DNA of 64,000 bases from Gammaproteobacteria bacterium (GCA_016200485.1 JACQEP010000006.1:1-64000); one strand, 5' to 3'; shown: positions 48,809-59,931, counted from the first letter of the stretch. Translations and numbers: made by a program. The notes: generated by a model not told the origin, from the letters alone.

Positions 48809-49657
48809 CTAGTTCAGCAACAAGGAGTTGATAATCGAGATAATCGCCGGAATCAATTTGTTATCCAACAGTGGATTTATGTCCAGGTTATCATTTACAC
48901 CATCGCCATCAGTGTCCTGAAGGAATGGATTAGTGCCTTTTTGCGATTCCGCAAGGTTGGTTAGCGTGTCGCCATCGTAGTCGGCGCTGACTGCAAAACT
49001 AGTCCCTGTTTGCGGGCTTAATGAATTGAATCCGGACCCAGCTGCGCCACCCGGTATCGCACTGTATTTATTTTCCCAGATGTCTGGCATGCCGTCGCCG
49101 TCATCATCTTCATCCCAGGTATCGGGCGTGCCATCGCTATCAGTATCTGGCCCCCAGTTAAAGCTGGTGGTGACTGAATCAGCGTTCACTGCCACTGAAT
49201 TAGCCGTTGGGTCTCCCGATATTGAATAAAGCAAGGTGAATGGCGAAGCAGTTGTGACTCCAATTTTCTTAAATCTGACTACGGCGACCTGGCCATAACT
49301 ACCGGGCGCAATGCTGGCATTCGCTTGCGAATACATCATCACCCGCAATGCCGATCCGTTCTGCGCTGCTGCATTTTGATCCCTATTCGTTAATGGCGAG
49401 ACCAAAGCACCGGGGGTTACCGATACATATTGCAAGGTAGATGCGGGGTAGAACAAATCGAATTGCAGGCCGGCGATTGGGTTGTAGTTTGCAGTGGTGG
49501 CGTTATTGGTAAGCTCGACCGTGACATCCACATAAGGGTAGTTGGTGACGCTGCTGGTGATCGTGTATCCAGGGATAGCGTAGGCCGCCTGCCCGATCAT
49601 CCATATCAGCAGAATAGCCGGTACGCGTTTCATCCCCAGAAGTATTTTTTTAATCAT
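48809..49657 (-). CDS. Secreted protein with cohesin-like domain and calcium-binding repeats
   Basis: From ATG 49657 (282 residues, preceded by AAGGTGAG) the protein has a signal peptide (PAILLIWMIGQAAYA). A cohesin-like beta domain follows (PYVDVTVELTNN...GLQFDLFYPASTLQYVSV...SYGQVAVVRF). Then come repeated DxDxDG loops of the thrombospondin-3 type (PDTDSDGTPDTWDEDDDGDG, DYDGDTLTNLAE, DTDGDGVNDNLD), and the protein ends in a hydrophobic helix IPAIISIINSLLL. It is predicted to be extracellular and calcium-dependent. The longer reading from 49813 overlaps the transposase and is unlikely. Confidence 0.75.
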   Translation of the reverse strand: MIKKILLGMKRVPAILLIWMIGQAAYAIPGYTITSSVTNYPYVDVTVELTNNATTANYNPIAGLQFDLFYPASTLQYVSVTPGALVSPLTNRDQNAAAQNGSALRVMMYSQANASIAPGSYGQVAVVRFKKIGVTTASPFTLLYSISGDPTANSVAVNADSVTTSFNWGPDTDSDGTPDTWDEDDDGDGMPDIWENKYSAIPGGAAGSGFNSLSPQTGTSFAVSADYDGDTLTNLAESQKGTNPFLQDTDGDGVNDNLDINPLLDNKLIPAIISIINSLLLN

Positions 49658-49706
49658 TTTTCTCACCTTAACGTCATGTTTTGTGATTGCGTTCAATTTA
49701 ACAAGC

Positions 49707-49738
49707 GTAGCCCGGATGGAGTGAAACGGAATCCGGGG
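49707..49738 (+). repeat. REP sequence downstream of the transposase gene
   Basis: GTAGCCCGGATGGAGTGAAA followed by CGGAATCCGGGG forms an imperfect hairpin. It matches the copies at 50343 (same orientation) and 50290/50439 (inverted). It ends 1 base before the transposase stop. Confidence 0.85.
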
Positions 49739-49739
49739 T

Positions 49740-50270
49740 TCATTCGCCATAAGTTTCATTCGGTTCGTTAACCGCGCCCGCCCAGTCAACCGGATAGATA
49801 CCCTTTTGCACATAGCGATGGAGCGTCGAATAGGGCCATTCGTTTACCCGTTTCGCCCAGCCGTGTTTCACTGGGTTGTAATGGATATAATCCACGCACC
49901 TCTCCAAATCCTTTTCATCACGTACCGTATGCTCCCAGTACCGCCGTTGCCACAGGTCGTATTCGCCTTTTTCGTTGCGCATCATTTCCACACCCGCCCG
50001 GGCAAGGGTACGTGTGTAGCGGGATTTGATCATCCGCCAGCGCCCCGCATAGTCTTCGTCTCCCGGCGGCAATGTCCACACCGCGTGCAGATGATCCGGC
50101 ATCACCACCATGGCGTCGATGTTCATCGGCCGTTCGCGCATCACAACACGAATAATCTCGCGCAATTCGGCCACATGTTCCACCAACCGCCGCGATGCGC
50201 GGTCTCGTAACGTGACCGTGAAGAAATAGGTTCCTCCCGCCACACGGCTGCGTCGATAGGCGACCATCAT
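49740..50270 (-). CDS. REP-associated tyrosine transposase (RAYT)
   Basis: This 176-residue single-strand DNA transposase belongs to the IS200-like HUH superfamily and is domesticated for REP sequences. The HUH motif is MPDHLHAVWTLP, and the catalytic tyrosine lies in CVDYIHYNPVKHGW. YRRSRVAGGTYFFTVTLRDR is the family start. REP hairpins lie on both sides of the gene (49707, 50290, 50343, 50439), as is usual. A diverged REP is also present at 17589. Confidence 0.93.
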   Translation of the reverse strand: MMVAYRRSRVAGGTYFFTVTLRDRASRRLVEHVAELREIIRVVMRERPMNIDAMVVMPDHLHAVWTLPPGDEDYAGRWRMIKSRYTRTLARAGVEMMRNEKGEYDLWQRRYWEHTVRDEKDLERCVDYIHYNPVKHGWAKRVNEWPYSTLHRYVQKGIYPVDWAGAVNEPNETYGE

Positions 50271-50289
50271 TACCGCCCGTCGTTTATAT

Positions 50290-50472
50290 CCCCGGATTCC
50301 ATTTCATTTCATCCAGATTACACGCCATCAAAAAACATCAAGGTAGCCCGGATGCAGCGCAGCGAAATCCGGGATATCATTCCGCACCCCATAATGCCGT
50401 TCGTGTTCGTATCAACCCGCATGTTCATCACATCCGTTCCCCGGATTCCATTTCATTCCATCCGGGCTACGC
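50290..50472. repeat. Cluster of three REP sequences in alternating orientation
   Basis: Copies are at 50290-50320 (minus), 50343-50374 (plus) and 50439-50472 (minus), each with the GTAGCCCGGATG...AATCCGGGG core. The plus copy at 50343 has the compact form GCAGCGCAGCGAAATCCGGG. The middle and right copies form a BIME-like inverted pair. They are the likely substrates of the adjacent transposase. Confidence 0.85.
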
Positions 50473-50552
50473 TTGCTTTGGCACTTAGATGCCGTTTTAG
50501 AAAGTGGGCGTCCATTCCATTACGTTACCGCGTTACAAACCAACGTTATGGG

Positions 50553-50831
50553 TTATGCATCATTTATCGCGTAAGAAATCAGTCTCTTGCAGATTTCCTC
50601 GTCTGAAGGCCGCTTGCCTAAACTAGATATCCATCCATCAACAAACTCCTTAGCAATAAAAACCTCTAAGAAATATACGTGTGAATTTTCATCCGCGGAC
50701 ATTGGCAAACTTCCATCATCGGGTTCTAACTCGATAGACACATTGGACGATAACTCCCACGGCGCTTGAGCATAAATGGTAAGATTTTCATCTAGTTTAT
50801 CTAGAACTTTTATCGCATCAAGTAATGTCAT
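50553..50831 (-). CDS. Candidate immunity protein for the RHS toxin
   Basis: This 92-residue acidic, cytoplasmic protein has DAIKVLDKLDENLTIYAQAP and VYFLEVFIAKEFVDGWIS. I recall this pattern from small proteins beside toxins (possibly DUF7716), but cannot confirm it. Its ATG overlaps the toxin stop by 4 bases, the standard layout for a toxin-immunity pair. Small size, acidity and position support an immunity role. There is no direct evidence. Confidence 0.6.
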   Translation of the reverse strand: MTLLDAIKVLDKLDENLTIYAQAPWELSSNVSIELEPDDGSLPMSADENSHVYFLEVFIAKEFVDGWISSLGKRPSDEEICKRLISYAINDA

Positions 50832-53800
50832 TGTTTACCCCATATTGACCAACCACCTTTACCTTCTGGGTGTAATACATTCCAAAATGAACTGCCTGGC
50901 GTGTGCTGCTCTTTTGGTACCAATCTCATTACTCCAGACTCCTGTTCGTGGTGCCATGTAAAGTTTTCTGGTGGCTTGCGTGGAGCCAGCCCAGTTGAAG
51001 TCCGCGACAAATTCACGCCTGAATTCTGCATCATACTTGCAAATTCAGAATCCCCTTCCATTTGGCGCAGTAGATTTTCATTAGACTCCTGAAAATGCCG
51101 TTGCCGAGACACTCTGGGATATGAACTGGTCTTAAGTTCTGTTTCAAATAAAGTTGAATACGCTTTTGCTTCAACCGTTTCCGCTATCCGAGCCGCACGT
51201 CCAATCGGCAATACATTCATCAATAATGCCGGATCACCGCTTGTGAGATCGGAATACAATTTGTCAACATTATTCTTAAACACCTGACCAGTTACAACAC
51301 GTTCAACATAATCATTGAATGCAATAACGGATTCCGGCGCCGCACTTGGCGATTCATGCGTCATCTGCTGATAATTTTGCTGCTGCGTAGCAAACTGAAA
51401 GACAATAGCCCCAGTATTTGGATTCCCCGTTTCCGAACCAACGCCATTGAACGGTTGCGTATTTGGCATATAGATCATCGGACTGGAACTGTAACCCGAG
51501 AGACTGATGTTGTTGGACCACGTACCCGCCATTTGAGTTACCGACGGCACATAATAATTATCGAAATTACCATTTAGGTACGGCACATGCCCCGTCGGAT
51601 CCGTATAGGCAAACGGATTATTCCGCACATAGCTGTACCGATTCAGGTTCTGGGCATTGAACATGTCATCCATGACGGTGTCGGCGCTGACGAAGCGGCT
51701 GATGACGGGGTCATACAGGCGTGCGTTCATGTTGATGAGGCCGGATTCGGCGTCTGTCTCGTGGCCGGTGTAGCCGCGGCTGGTCATGCTGAGGCTAGGC
51801 GCGCCAGTGCCCCAGTTGCCGGGACGTGGGTCGCCGAATTCGTCAAAGCTGATGTCGCTGGCTTTGGCGCCGCTGGCATCGGTGATGACGTCGACTGAGC
51901 CGAGCATGTCGGTGTGGACGTTGTAGTAGGTCTTGGTGGCGCCGACCGTGTTGATCTGGGCGACGAGCCGATCTCCGGCGCTGATGAAGTAGCGGTGTTC
52001 GGTGGTGGCGCCGCTGACGGTTTTTTCATACAGCTTGCCGATGTAGGTGGTGACCTTGGCGCCGTTGTTGACGTTTTTGGTGAGGCGCTGATCATCGGGG
52101 TCGTAGGTGTAGCTGGTGCTGTTGCCGGTGGCGCTGATGGTGAGCGGTTTGTTGAAGTAGTTATAAGTATACGTGCGGCCGTTGCCGGTGAGTACGTTGC
52201 CGTTGGCATCATAGGTGTAGGTGGTACTTACACCACCGGCACTAATGTCGGCGTTACGTTTGTACATGCAAAGGACGTCGAGGACGTTCATCGCCGTGTC
52301 ATTCTGGCAATTAACGCCACCGGTCGTGCTACGCTCCATAATCTGATTCACGGTATTCGTGATGTCGTTGTTACTATACGGCGCTACCGAGGCAACACTG
52401 ATGCCGGTGACCGCATGCGCACCGGCCTTGGCGGTAAAATTGCCAGTGATAGGATCCTGACGGGTGTTAGCAGCACCATAGGTATAAGTGCCGACACCAC
52501 TCTTGTACTTGATGTTGCCTTCGAGATCATATTCATAGCTGATCGCGGCGGCATTGCTGGGGATAACGCCCGTCAACCGATCGAGCGCATCGTAGCTATA
52601 TATCTCCGAGACTCCGGCCAGGGTGTTGTTGCGTTTCCAGAGATTGCCCGACATGAAATAGGTATAGCCGAGATTTTGGAGGGCGTTAATGCCTTTGTTA
52701 GTAACGATGCTGGTCAGCTTCCCGGTGGCAGGATCGTAGCCACGGGTGCTGGCAACGCCACTGGTGCCCCAGTTTTCAGTGTTGACCTGATTGCGTTCGG
52801 TATAGGTATCGGCCTGCCACAGAAGTTTGCTGGTCGCTACCTCGGTGATGTTTTTCAACAAGCCATTGTTGTAATAGCCATACTTTACTTTAAGTGCTTC
52901 GGGAACACCTGTGAGGTATTCGAGCGTATCCACACGATCATTGGCGTCATCGTAGGCGGTGGTCACGATATAGTTGGTACCGTTATTGGTGGTGACGGTC
53001 GTTGGTCGCTTCTTGGCGTCATAGCCGTAGCTAACGGTGACACCGGCGCGCACAATACTGTCCAGCAAACCTTTACCGGCGGTATCGTAACTCCAGCTAG
53101 TGATGGCACCTGTTCCCACTTCTGTGCGCTTTTTCAGACGGCCAAGTTCGTCGTATTCATAGCCGGTGATTTGGCCTTTGGCGTCTTTTTGCCAAACGAC
53201 TTCGCCAAAAGCATTGTAACGATAAAGCCAATTACCCAAATCAGGGTCGTTTTGGCTAAGTTTGTTGCCAAACACGTCATAACCCATGGTGCTGATGGCG
53301 CTGGCATCCGTTTTACCGAGTTCACCCTTGATTTGTGTCACCAGGCCGAATGGTTTGTAGGTGTAATGGGTCTGACCACCTTTGGCATCGGTAACGTCCA
53401 CGACATTGCCTTGGCTGTCACGAAGGTATGTGGTGGCGGTACTCGGTTGATCCGTGGTGGTTCGATTTACAAGTGTCGTATAGCCAGCGTTCTGCCGTGT
53501 GGTGGTCACCACCAAACCGTTGGGAGAAGTTACGGTTTGCGGGCGTGAATACGCATCCAGATTCGTGTAGGTTGTCCATTGAGCCGCGGAAGTGGTATAG
53601 GGCTCAGAGACACGCGAGATAATGCCGGCTATCGTGTACTCAGTATCAACGTAGGTGTACGTGCCTGCCGCATTTTGCGTTGCGGTGCGTACCTCGTGAC
53701 CCAGAGCATCGATTTGTTTAACCGTTATCCCTTGGCCTGGCACGGTAACCGTGACAACCATGCGGGCACTGGTGGCACATACCACACCTGTCGGACAGGT

Positions 53801-56800
53801 CGCACTGTACGTTGTGCTGGTTGTAATCGGACTGGTACTACCGCTATATCGCGTTTCGCCCGTCACCCGACCGAGCGCATCGTAACCCCATTTGGTTTTG
53901 ATGAGGTCTGGCGTGGTGCGTTCATCGGGCACACCCCAGTAACCATCATATTGCATAGCATCGTCATGAGTCGTTGCACCCACGGTGGTTTTGGTCGTTT
54001 TGATCCAATAACGGGCGTTGTTTAAGCCCGTATAGTCGTACGACGTCGTACGCGTCTTATTTGTCCCAGTAGGCGTATTGCCACTCGCATCATAGCTGCC
54101 ATCCCAACCCGTGGCCGTTTCATCTTTCACCATATTAAAATCGTGATAGGTGTACTGCTTTTTAAGCGTGAGCGGATCAGCGGAATTCGCTTGTTCCAGT
54201 GTCAAACGGCCCGCTGCGTCAAACTCGCGATGGGCACTGCTACTCCCTGAGCCACCCTCTGGCGTCACCTGGGTCGTGGTTACATCCTGCGTTTTCAGCA
54301 ACCCGAGAACATTGGTTACCGTGTCAGCATGATAGGTATTACTAAAGGTTGTGGTACTCGTGTGCGCATCTTTAGTATTGGTCACATAAATCTTTTCTGG
54401 GTTGCCGTAGCTATCATACGGCACACCGTCTGCACTCGTATCTTGATACGTGGTGGTACGCGTATTAACAATCGCTGAGTTATCGTCATACTGATCTTCG
54501 GTATGAGAGGCCTCGTATATCATGCGATAGTTCTGATTCGGGGCTTGGTAGCTACCCCAAACGTATGCCGCCGATCTGAGTTTCTGGGTGGAAGTTCGCT
54601 TTTTCAACGACACCGAACTGATCTTACCGATATAGGGGTAATCTTGGCGGAAGGTAGTACTTTCATAGGTGCCACTACCGTTAAAATCTTCCCGCCCCAT
54701 GAACCCAAAGCCCAGCCAGCCGCGCGTAAAGTCGATTTTGGCACCCGCGAAATTATAGCCATAGATACGGCTATTCTGAGCAGGACTGTTATCCTGCTCA
54801 GAATGCTGTGTCACTACATACATGGGCGGCGTCACATATCGCTGCGGATATGCTCCGACCACACCAAACTGGCCACCCATATATTTTGTGAGATTGGAAT
54901 ATGTTACTGTCGTTTTGAGATCAACCCCATTGCTAAATGATTCAACGAGACTGGGCATCAATGAACTACCGGTATACATCGTTCCTTGGCTAGGCGATGT
55001 AGCGGGCGCTGTTACGCTAAAGATATCTGTGATGCCATCGGCATTGTAATCCATTAGCTGGTTCCAAGCGCGGAAGCCTCCGACAGAGTCAACCGCGACT
55101 GCAGGACCATTGGAAATTGAAACTCGATTTTTGAACGTACCATCGCCCACGCCGTAGGCGACATACATGGTGGTACCGGTCACACTGACAATATCAACGA
55201 AGCCATCACCATCGATGTCGGCGAACTGGTTGTTATTAGTGAACCCCTTATAATTATCCAACTTATAACTTACTGCAGTACACCCTGAATCATCAAACCG
55301 ATCTATCGTGGCAAGCGTTTGAAACGCAGTTTCATTACTCGGATTATCAACATGCGAATTGCATGTAGAACTTACATCGGCGGGAATGATATTCATACCC
55401 GCTAACTCAATGACGTTTATACTTTTTCCGACATTAACAAAGCCACCATCCCCAGTACCAATTGCTACATTAACATTATTATTAACGGTATAGTCATCTG
55501 TGTAATAATAGTAAACGCGGTTGGCAGGCACATAACTAAAGTTAGTACCATAATATTGTTGACATTTTGGATCGCTGCCGTAAGGCGAGCTTGCGTATTT
55601 ATGGTTTATATCCTTCGTCGTAAAAGGAGTTCCATCTGGATTAGGGCATGCAAGATTATTAGCTCCATCAAAATAGAAATATTGTTTCTTAACAAAATGT
55701 GCGGAATTCGTCTTGGTGAAATCAGAGGCATCGAAGCCTATACTCACAATATCCAAAATGCCATCGCCGTTCACATCCACCATCTGATTGGTAAAGGTGG
55801 GATATTGCCCATTAGTGGCACCAATGTAATTAGACTTCGACAACAGCTGAGATCCCCCTTTCACACTAAATGAGCCATCTGGGCTAGCCATAACGACCTG
55901 AACTAATTGAGTTTTCGTCATTCGTATTACATCAACGAGTCCATCACCATTGGCGTCAGCAAACATGTTGTTGCTACGGAACCCCTCCGCTGAAGTAGTA
56001 TCGTAGCTAGCCAATAGTGCCCCCTTGGGCTGGGCCGTGCCAAAACTAAAATTACCAGAACTAATTTGGCCATAACGAACACTAAAACTGGCCCCACTCA
56101 CGTTCACGATGTCCATCAGGCCATCGCCATTCATGTCGATGAGCTGATTGGCATAACGAAAACCACGCGCATCTATTGCCGTGTCGCTGATAGTGAACGT
56201 TCCATTATAAACAAACTGAAAAAATGATGAGCCATTTCCATAATAAACCGCGGCACTACCCGTACTTGAAATCTTGAGAATATCGACTATTCCATCACCA
56301 TTCAGATCAGCGATTTCATTCCACTTATCCAGCGTTTTGTCAGCGGACTCGATATTAAACACGCCTGCGCTTACCTGCCCCCCCCAACGTGCTCTTTGCC
56401 AAATAGACTGTTGCAGACCCGGCAGACGGATCGGCTGTAATCAGATCCACCCAACCATCGCCATTTACATCGATGTGTTTATTCAGATCGGCGTATGTCT
56501 TGCCTGATGCGGTCGCTACTGCCTGAGTACCAGCGCTCGCCATTGCAGGCGCTGCATTTGAGCTTGCCCGCCAGACAATTGAAATCGGTTTGGTCAAATT
56601 GACGCTGTCGGTTCCACCTTCATATACATTAGTTAGTCGCGAGCGGGCGGCGCCTGTGGTTTCATTTTCGTAATCAAGGTCATAGGAGCGAACAGTGGTA
56701 CCGGAATACTTGGTGACCACTTTATCCAACAAGGCATTCGTCAGGACACTATAACCCGCCACATATTTGGTATTTTTATTGTCGGTACGCGTCTGATAGA

Positions 56801-57566
56801 CAAACTCAACCGAGCGTAATACTGGGGTGAAACCTGAATATGGTGCTGCTGAATATTCGATTTTTGTTGGATAAAGCACGCCTGCGCCAAATGCTTGGGT
56901 GCTGTTGGGAATGTACGCTGAAGTCGTGGCATAGGTAACATTAAGGAAGTTGCCCGCAACATCATTTCCGCCTGCGTCTTTTCTTATATCTTGTTGCCTG
57001 TTGAGGCCCCAGGTCAGCGCCGAAGTCCCCATGAGTATTTTTGAATTTGAGGTGTTTCCTGATGTATTTCCATACTCGAGAATCTGCGCTGATTTGGTCC
57101 ACACTTTGAAGTAATCAGGATTAATTGCTGTGCTGGTTCCTGAGCCCGTAAAGTAGGCACGGATACGCGAGAAGGAATCAATCTCGGTACGATATTCGTT
57201 GTAGCCTGTTCCTGTTGCAGATTTAATCAGCCGTTGCCCATCCAGACAAAAACGCTCGGCAGTTAAATCAATACCACTGCGGGCACCATCGACTGCGATG
57301 GTGCCCGGGCAGCGGGAGATTGCTGAAAGCCCGGACAGCGACCAGCCCACCCCGAGCAGACCATTACCTTGCTGGCTGTTATAAATAATGGCAAGTTTGG
57401 GTTCTATACCGTTGAAACCTGGCGGAACCTGGATTGGGATTGTGTAGGTAGCCGAGCCATTTGCATTGACTGCGAAGCTTGCGGGAGTGGCTCCATCCAT
57501 TGCTGCTTGCGCCAGGCTGGCAAGAATAGACAGTCCAATGAACAACAGGCTTTTACGTGCAAACAT
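50828..57566 (-). pseudogene. SpvB/RHS polymorphic toxin with WHH nuclease tip, split at a G8 tract
   Basis: One gene of about 2,245 residues is split into 57566-56355 and a second frame running to 50828. It has a signal peptide (SLLFIGLSILASLAQAA), an SpvB-type N-terminal domain (PIQVPPGFNGIEPKLAIIYN), many FG-GAP/VCBS repeats (DLNGDGIVDI, DINGDGFVDI-like), RHS/YD repeats, and the RHS core (ARLYDPVISRFVSADTV...YVRNNPFAYTDPTGH). A variable C-terminal region follows, ending in FTWHHEQESGVMRLVPKEQH, a WHH-type HNH/EndoVII nuclease motif. The frames meet at eight G on the minus strand (C at 56378-56385). Seven G would give STLGGQVSAGVFNIESADKT with no stop. An immunity candidate overlaps the 3' end. 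Confidence 0.88.
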
Positions 57567-58261
57567 CCTTGATCCCCACTCTTGATTGTTATTTTTAGAG
57601 GCGGGCCTAAGCGGTTTAGGTACCTGCACTCCATTATTGAATTCTAATATTCCAACTACTTGACCTTGATTTCTAACAAGGCCACCGATTTTCAGACAAA
57701 AAATTTTACAGCGCACAAGCACGCGCTATGAGCTGCCGCCTCACGGCGACAACATCTAAGTTATTGATTAATCATTTATGGAGATATGTGGCAGACCCTC
57801 ATCCGCCCTAATCCGATCTCTCATTGTTTTTCTTTTTCAAAACCAAGCCTAATGACGCCTTTGCTTGATTCCTCACTTTGATGACAGACCATGACACTCA
57901 ATAGTTAAGCGGCTCTGCCAACTTATAAACATGTATTTAATCTTCGCCTTTTCGGCTTATTTTGGTGCCATGTTGAAAGGTCATGGCATAATAAACACAA
58001 TTAGGATACGGCTGCAATAGAGGCCAAAAAATAATTTGGGGCGGGCGGGGTTGCGCGTCTGTTTTAGTGACGATAGCTGCTGAGAATGATCAAGTTCTCT
58101 TCATGCACTTCATCTGCAAAACATTCACTGTGATCGGCATCAATCAATACACATACCGATACCAACATTTCAAACCAAACCTCCCGCCACATCGCCAGCT
58201 ATATCAAAATTAGTCACAATGTTGGGCTTCATTTCATTCAGCCCAACGAACTTTCAAGTCT
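57567..58261. other. Intergenic region with promoter-like repeat and hipA terminator
   Basis: No gene is supported in these 695 bases. At 57977-58045 is a sequence (CATAATAAACACAAT...ACGGCTGCAATAGAGGCC) resembling 60325-60405 upstream of gspG. At 58221-58247 the stem GTTGGGCT/AGCCCAAC with an 11-base loop lies just after hipA and may terminate it. The toxin promoter should lie near 57567-57720 on the minus strand. Confidence 0.5.
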
Positions 58262-59491
58262 TTACAATTCTCTGACAAGCGCGATTTTGGCCAGATGTGT
58301 GTCGATCGCTTCGATCATGAATGTACTTAGCGGCAGGTGTCCACGTTCTCGTGGCCAGGATTCCATGAATCGCTCGACCGTCTCCTTGGCCACATTTAGT
58401 ACCAGTCGTTCGGGCAGACGCGCCTTGGCGGCCAGTAAGGCGAGCGTGTCGCGGGAAAGCTCTGACATTTTCTTTGTTCTCACAAGACTCAAGGCCATGC
58501 TGTCGTCATTGATCCAGGCAATAGTCGAGACAAAATCGTAAGCGGGCGACAGTGCCGCATGGCGTTTGCCGGGGTAGATCAGGCTCCAGTTTTTGAGATG
58601 CATGTCCGCATTGCCGATCAGGACACTGAAGATCAAGCGCCGGATAAACTCGGCGATACCCTCATTCCCGATCTCCGCCCATATCACTTCGGCGATATTG
58701 CGATAGCTCGCACGTTCGTATTTTCTTTCAGGATACACGCTAAAGATCTGCGCAAAATCCTCCATGTGAATCATGCCCTCCGCGGTGCGATCAAACCGCT
58801 TAACGGCGAGCGCGGAACCCTTTATCCGGCCTATGCCTTCGGGCAGGCCAGCGATATCTCTGAGTTCAACAAGCTTGACCTCGGGCACGTTGATGCCGAT
58901 CCGGTGCGCCAATGTCATCATCGCAAATTCGTTTTCCGGCACGCCCTCGAACTTTAGGGAAGGAAGTTTGACGATCCAGTCGCCACCCACTCCCTGCGCC
59001 GGAATGGTAAGCCCTCCGGCTGCCCCCATGACTGCGGAGAACTTGAGCTGCACGCCAGCCAGTGAAAAACGGAGCGCTGCTTGCGTGGCGTCATCGAACT
59101 GGTCTTTGCGATCATCCCCGCCTGCGGCAGGCGACACGCTCTGCCCCTGCAGCGGCCGAATAGTCAGCCCGCCGGGCAGATCGTGACCCAGCGCCCATAG
59201 CAGGAAAAATTCTCTCTTTTCATTTACCCCGGCGCGGCGTGCCAAGTAGTCACGCATCGCGCCCTCGGGCAGCAGATTTGCGAAAAAGGGTGGCAGCCGT
59301 GTTTGAGTAGGGCGGATGTCAGTGATCAGGCCGCCCATCTGATCTTTGAAGGAGAGGCTGAGTGTCGGACGCTCCGGATCTTCGATATAGCCGGGATCGA
59401 ATGCAAACAAAATGCGGTCACCGGGTAATCGGGTAAGCGTGCCGATCACATTGCCGTGCAGCAAAACCTCAAGGGCAATGATCTCAGACAT
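58262..59491 (-). CDS. hipA: HipA-family serine/threonine kinase toxin
   Basis: HipA kinases phosphorylate targets such as glutamyl-tRNA synthetase and trigger persistence. The 409-residue protein (from ATG 59491) has the ATP-loop region FSLAGVQLKFSAV, which resembles the autophosphorylation segment SxAGxQ-K, the catalytic VLIGNADMHLKNWSLIY and the metal-binding LSPAYDFVST. Its start overlaps the hipB stop by 8 bases, giving coupled translation. The reading from 59587 would run into hipB and is rejected. Confidence 0.93.
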   Translation of the reverse strand: MSEIIALEVLLHGNVIGTLTRLPGDRILFAFDPGYIEDPERPTLSLSFKDQMGGLITDIRPTQTRLPPFFANLLPEGAMRDYLARRAGVNEKREFFLLWALGHDLPGGLTIRPLQGQSVSPAAGGDDRKDQFDDATQAALRFSLAGVQLKFSAVMGAAGGLTIPAQGVGGDWIVKLPSLKFEGVPENEFAMMTLAHRIGINVPEVKLVELRDIAGLPEGIGRIKGSALAVKRFDRTAEGMIHMEDFAQIFSVYPERKYERASYRNIAEVIWAEIGNEGIAEFIRRLIFSVLIGNADMHLKNWSLIYPGKRHAALSPAYDFVSTIAWINDDSMALSLVRTKKMSELSRDTLALLAAKARLPERLVLNVAKETVERFMESWPRERGHLPLSTFMIEAIDTHLAKIALVREL

Positions 59492-59840
59492 CGTCGGCCT
59501 TATCCTCTTCGTCCAAACGATATGCGGGCAACGCCGGAGAACTTTCTTTTTCTTCTCCAGCCAGCATGCCGCTGCTCCCAGCGGCACCCTGCGCGAGCGT
59601 CTGGTTCACCAGTACGCCGACGGCAGGCACCAGCTGGCGCGGCACGAGCATGAGGTCAAGATCCAACGCTCGTGCAATATCGAGCAAACTGGAAAGACGC
59701 ACGTCCACCGCTCCATTTTCAATTCTGGACAAGCGCCCCTGCGGCACACCGATCTCAGCGCTAAATGCCCGTTGGCTTAGGCCTTTTTGCTCACGGGCTA
59801 CTTTGAGAACGGCCAGCAGGGGCTGAATGGAATACTCCAT
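59484..59840 (-). CDS. hipB: HipB-family antitoxin and autoregulator
   Basis: This 118-residue protein has an XRE helix-turn-helix domain (GLSQRAFSAEIGVPQGRLSR, ENGAVDVRLSSLLDIARALD). It binds and neutralises HipA and represses the hipBA operon. Its C-terminal 40 residues are acidic and disordered-looking (EEKESSPALPAYRLDEEDKA). It is first in the operon, with palindromic operators upstream at 59876-59931. Confidence 0.92.
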   Translation of the reverse strand: MEYSIQPLLAVLKVAREQKGLSQRAFSAEIGVPQGRLSRIENGAVDVRLSSLLDIARALDLDLMLVPRQLVPAVGVLVNQTLAQGAAGSSGMLAGEEKESSPALPAYRLDEEDKADDV

Positions 59841-59875
59841 GAGTAATATCTTATAAGTAATCAGATTTAATTAGT

Positions 59876-59931
59876 GATATCGTATTAGATATCGGCTAAT
59901 TTGTCAAGAAAATGATACTTAATAGGGTATC
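59876..59931. promoter_or_regulatory. Probable hipBA operators
   Basis: Two inverted repeats lie upstream of hipB: GATATC-GTATTA-GATATC (59876-59893) and GATAC-TTAATAGG-GTATC (59914-59931). They resemble the TATCC-N8-GGATA operators of E. coli HipB. A further GATACC occurs at 59945-59950. Confidence 0.6.

Noticed and set aside
51914..53548. 544-codon open frame opposite the RHS toxin
   Set aside because: It is the antisense of repetitive RHS/YD coding sequence. It has no ribosome site, and its composition (valine/glycine/isoleucine-rich) is typical of a shadow frame.
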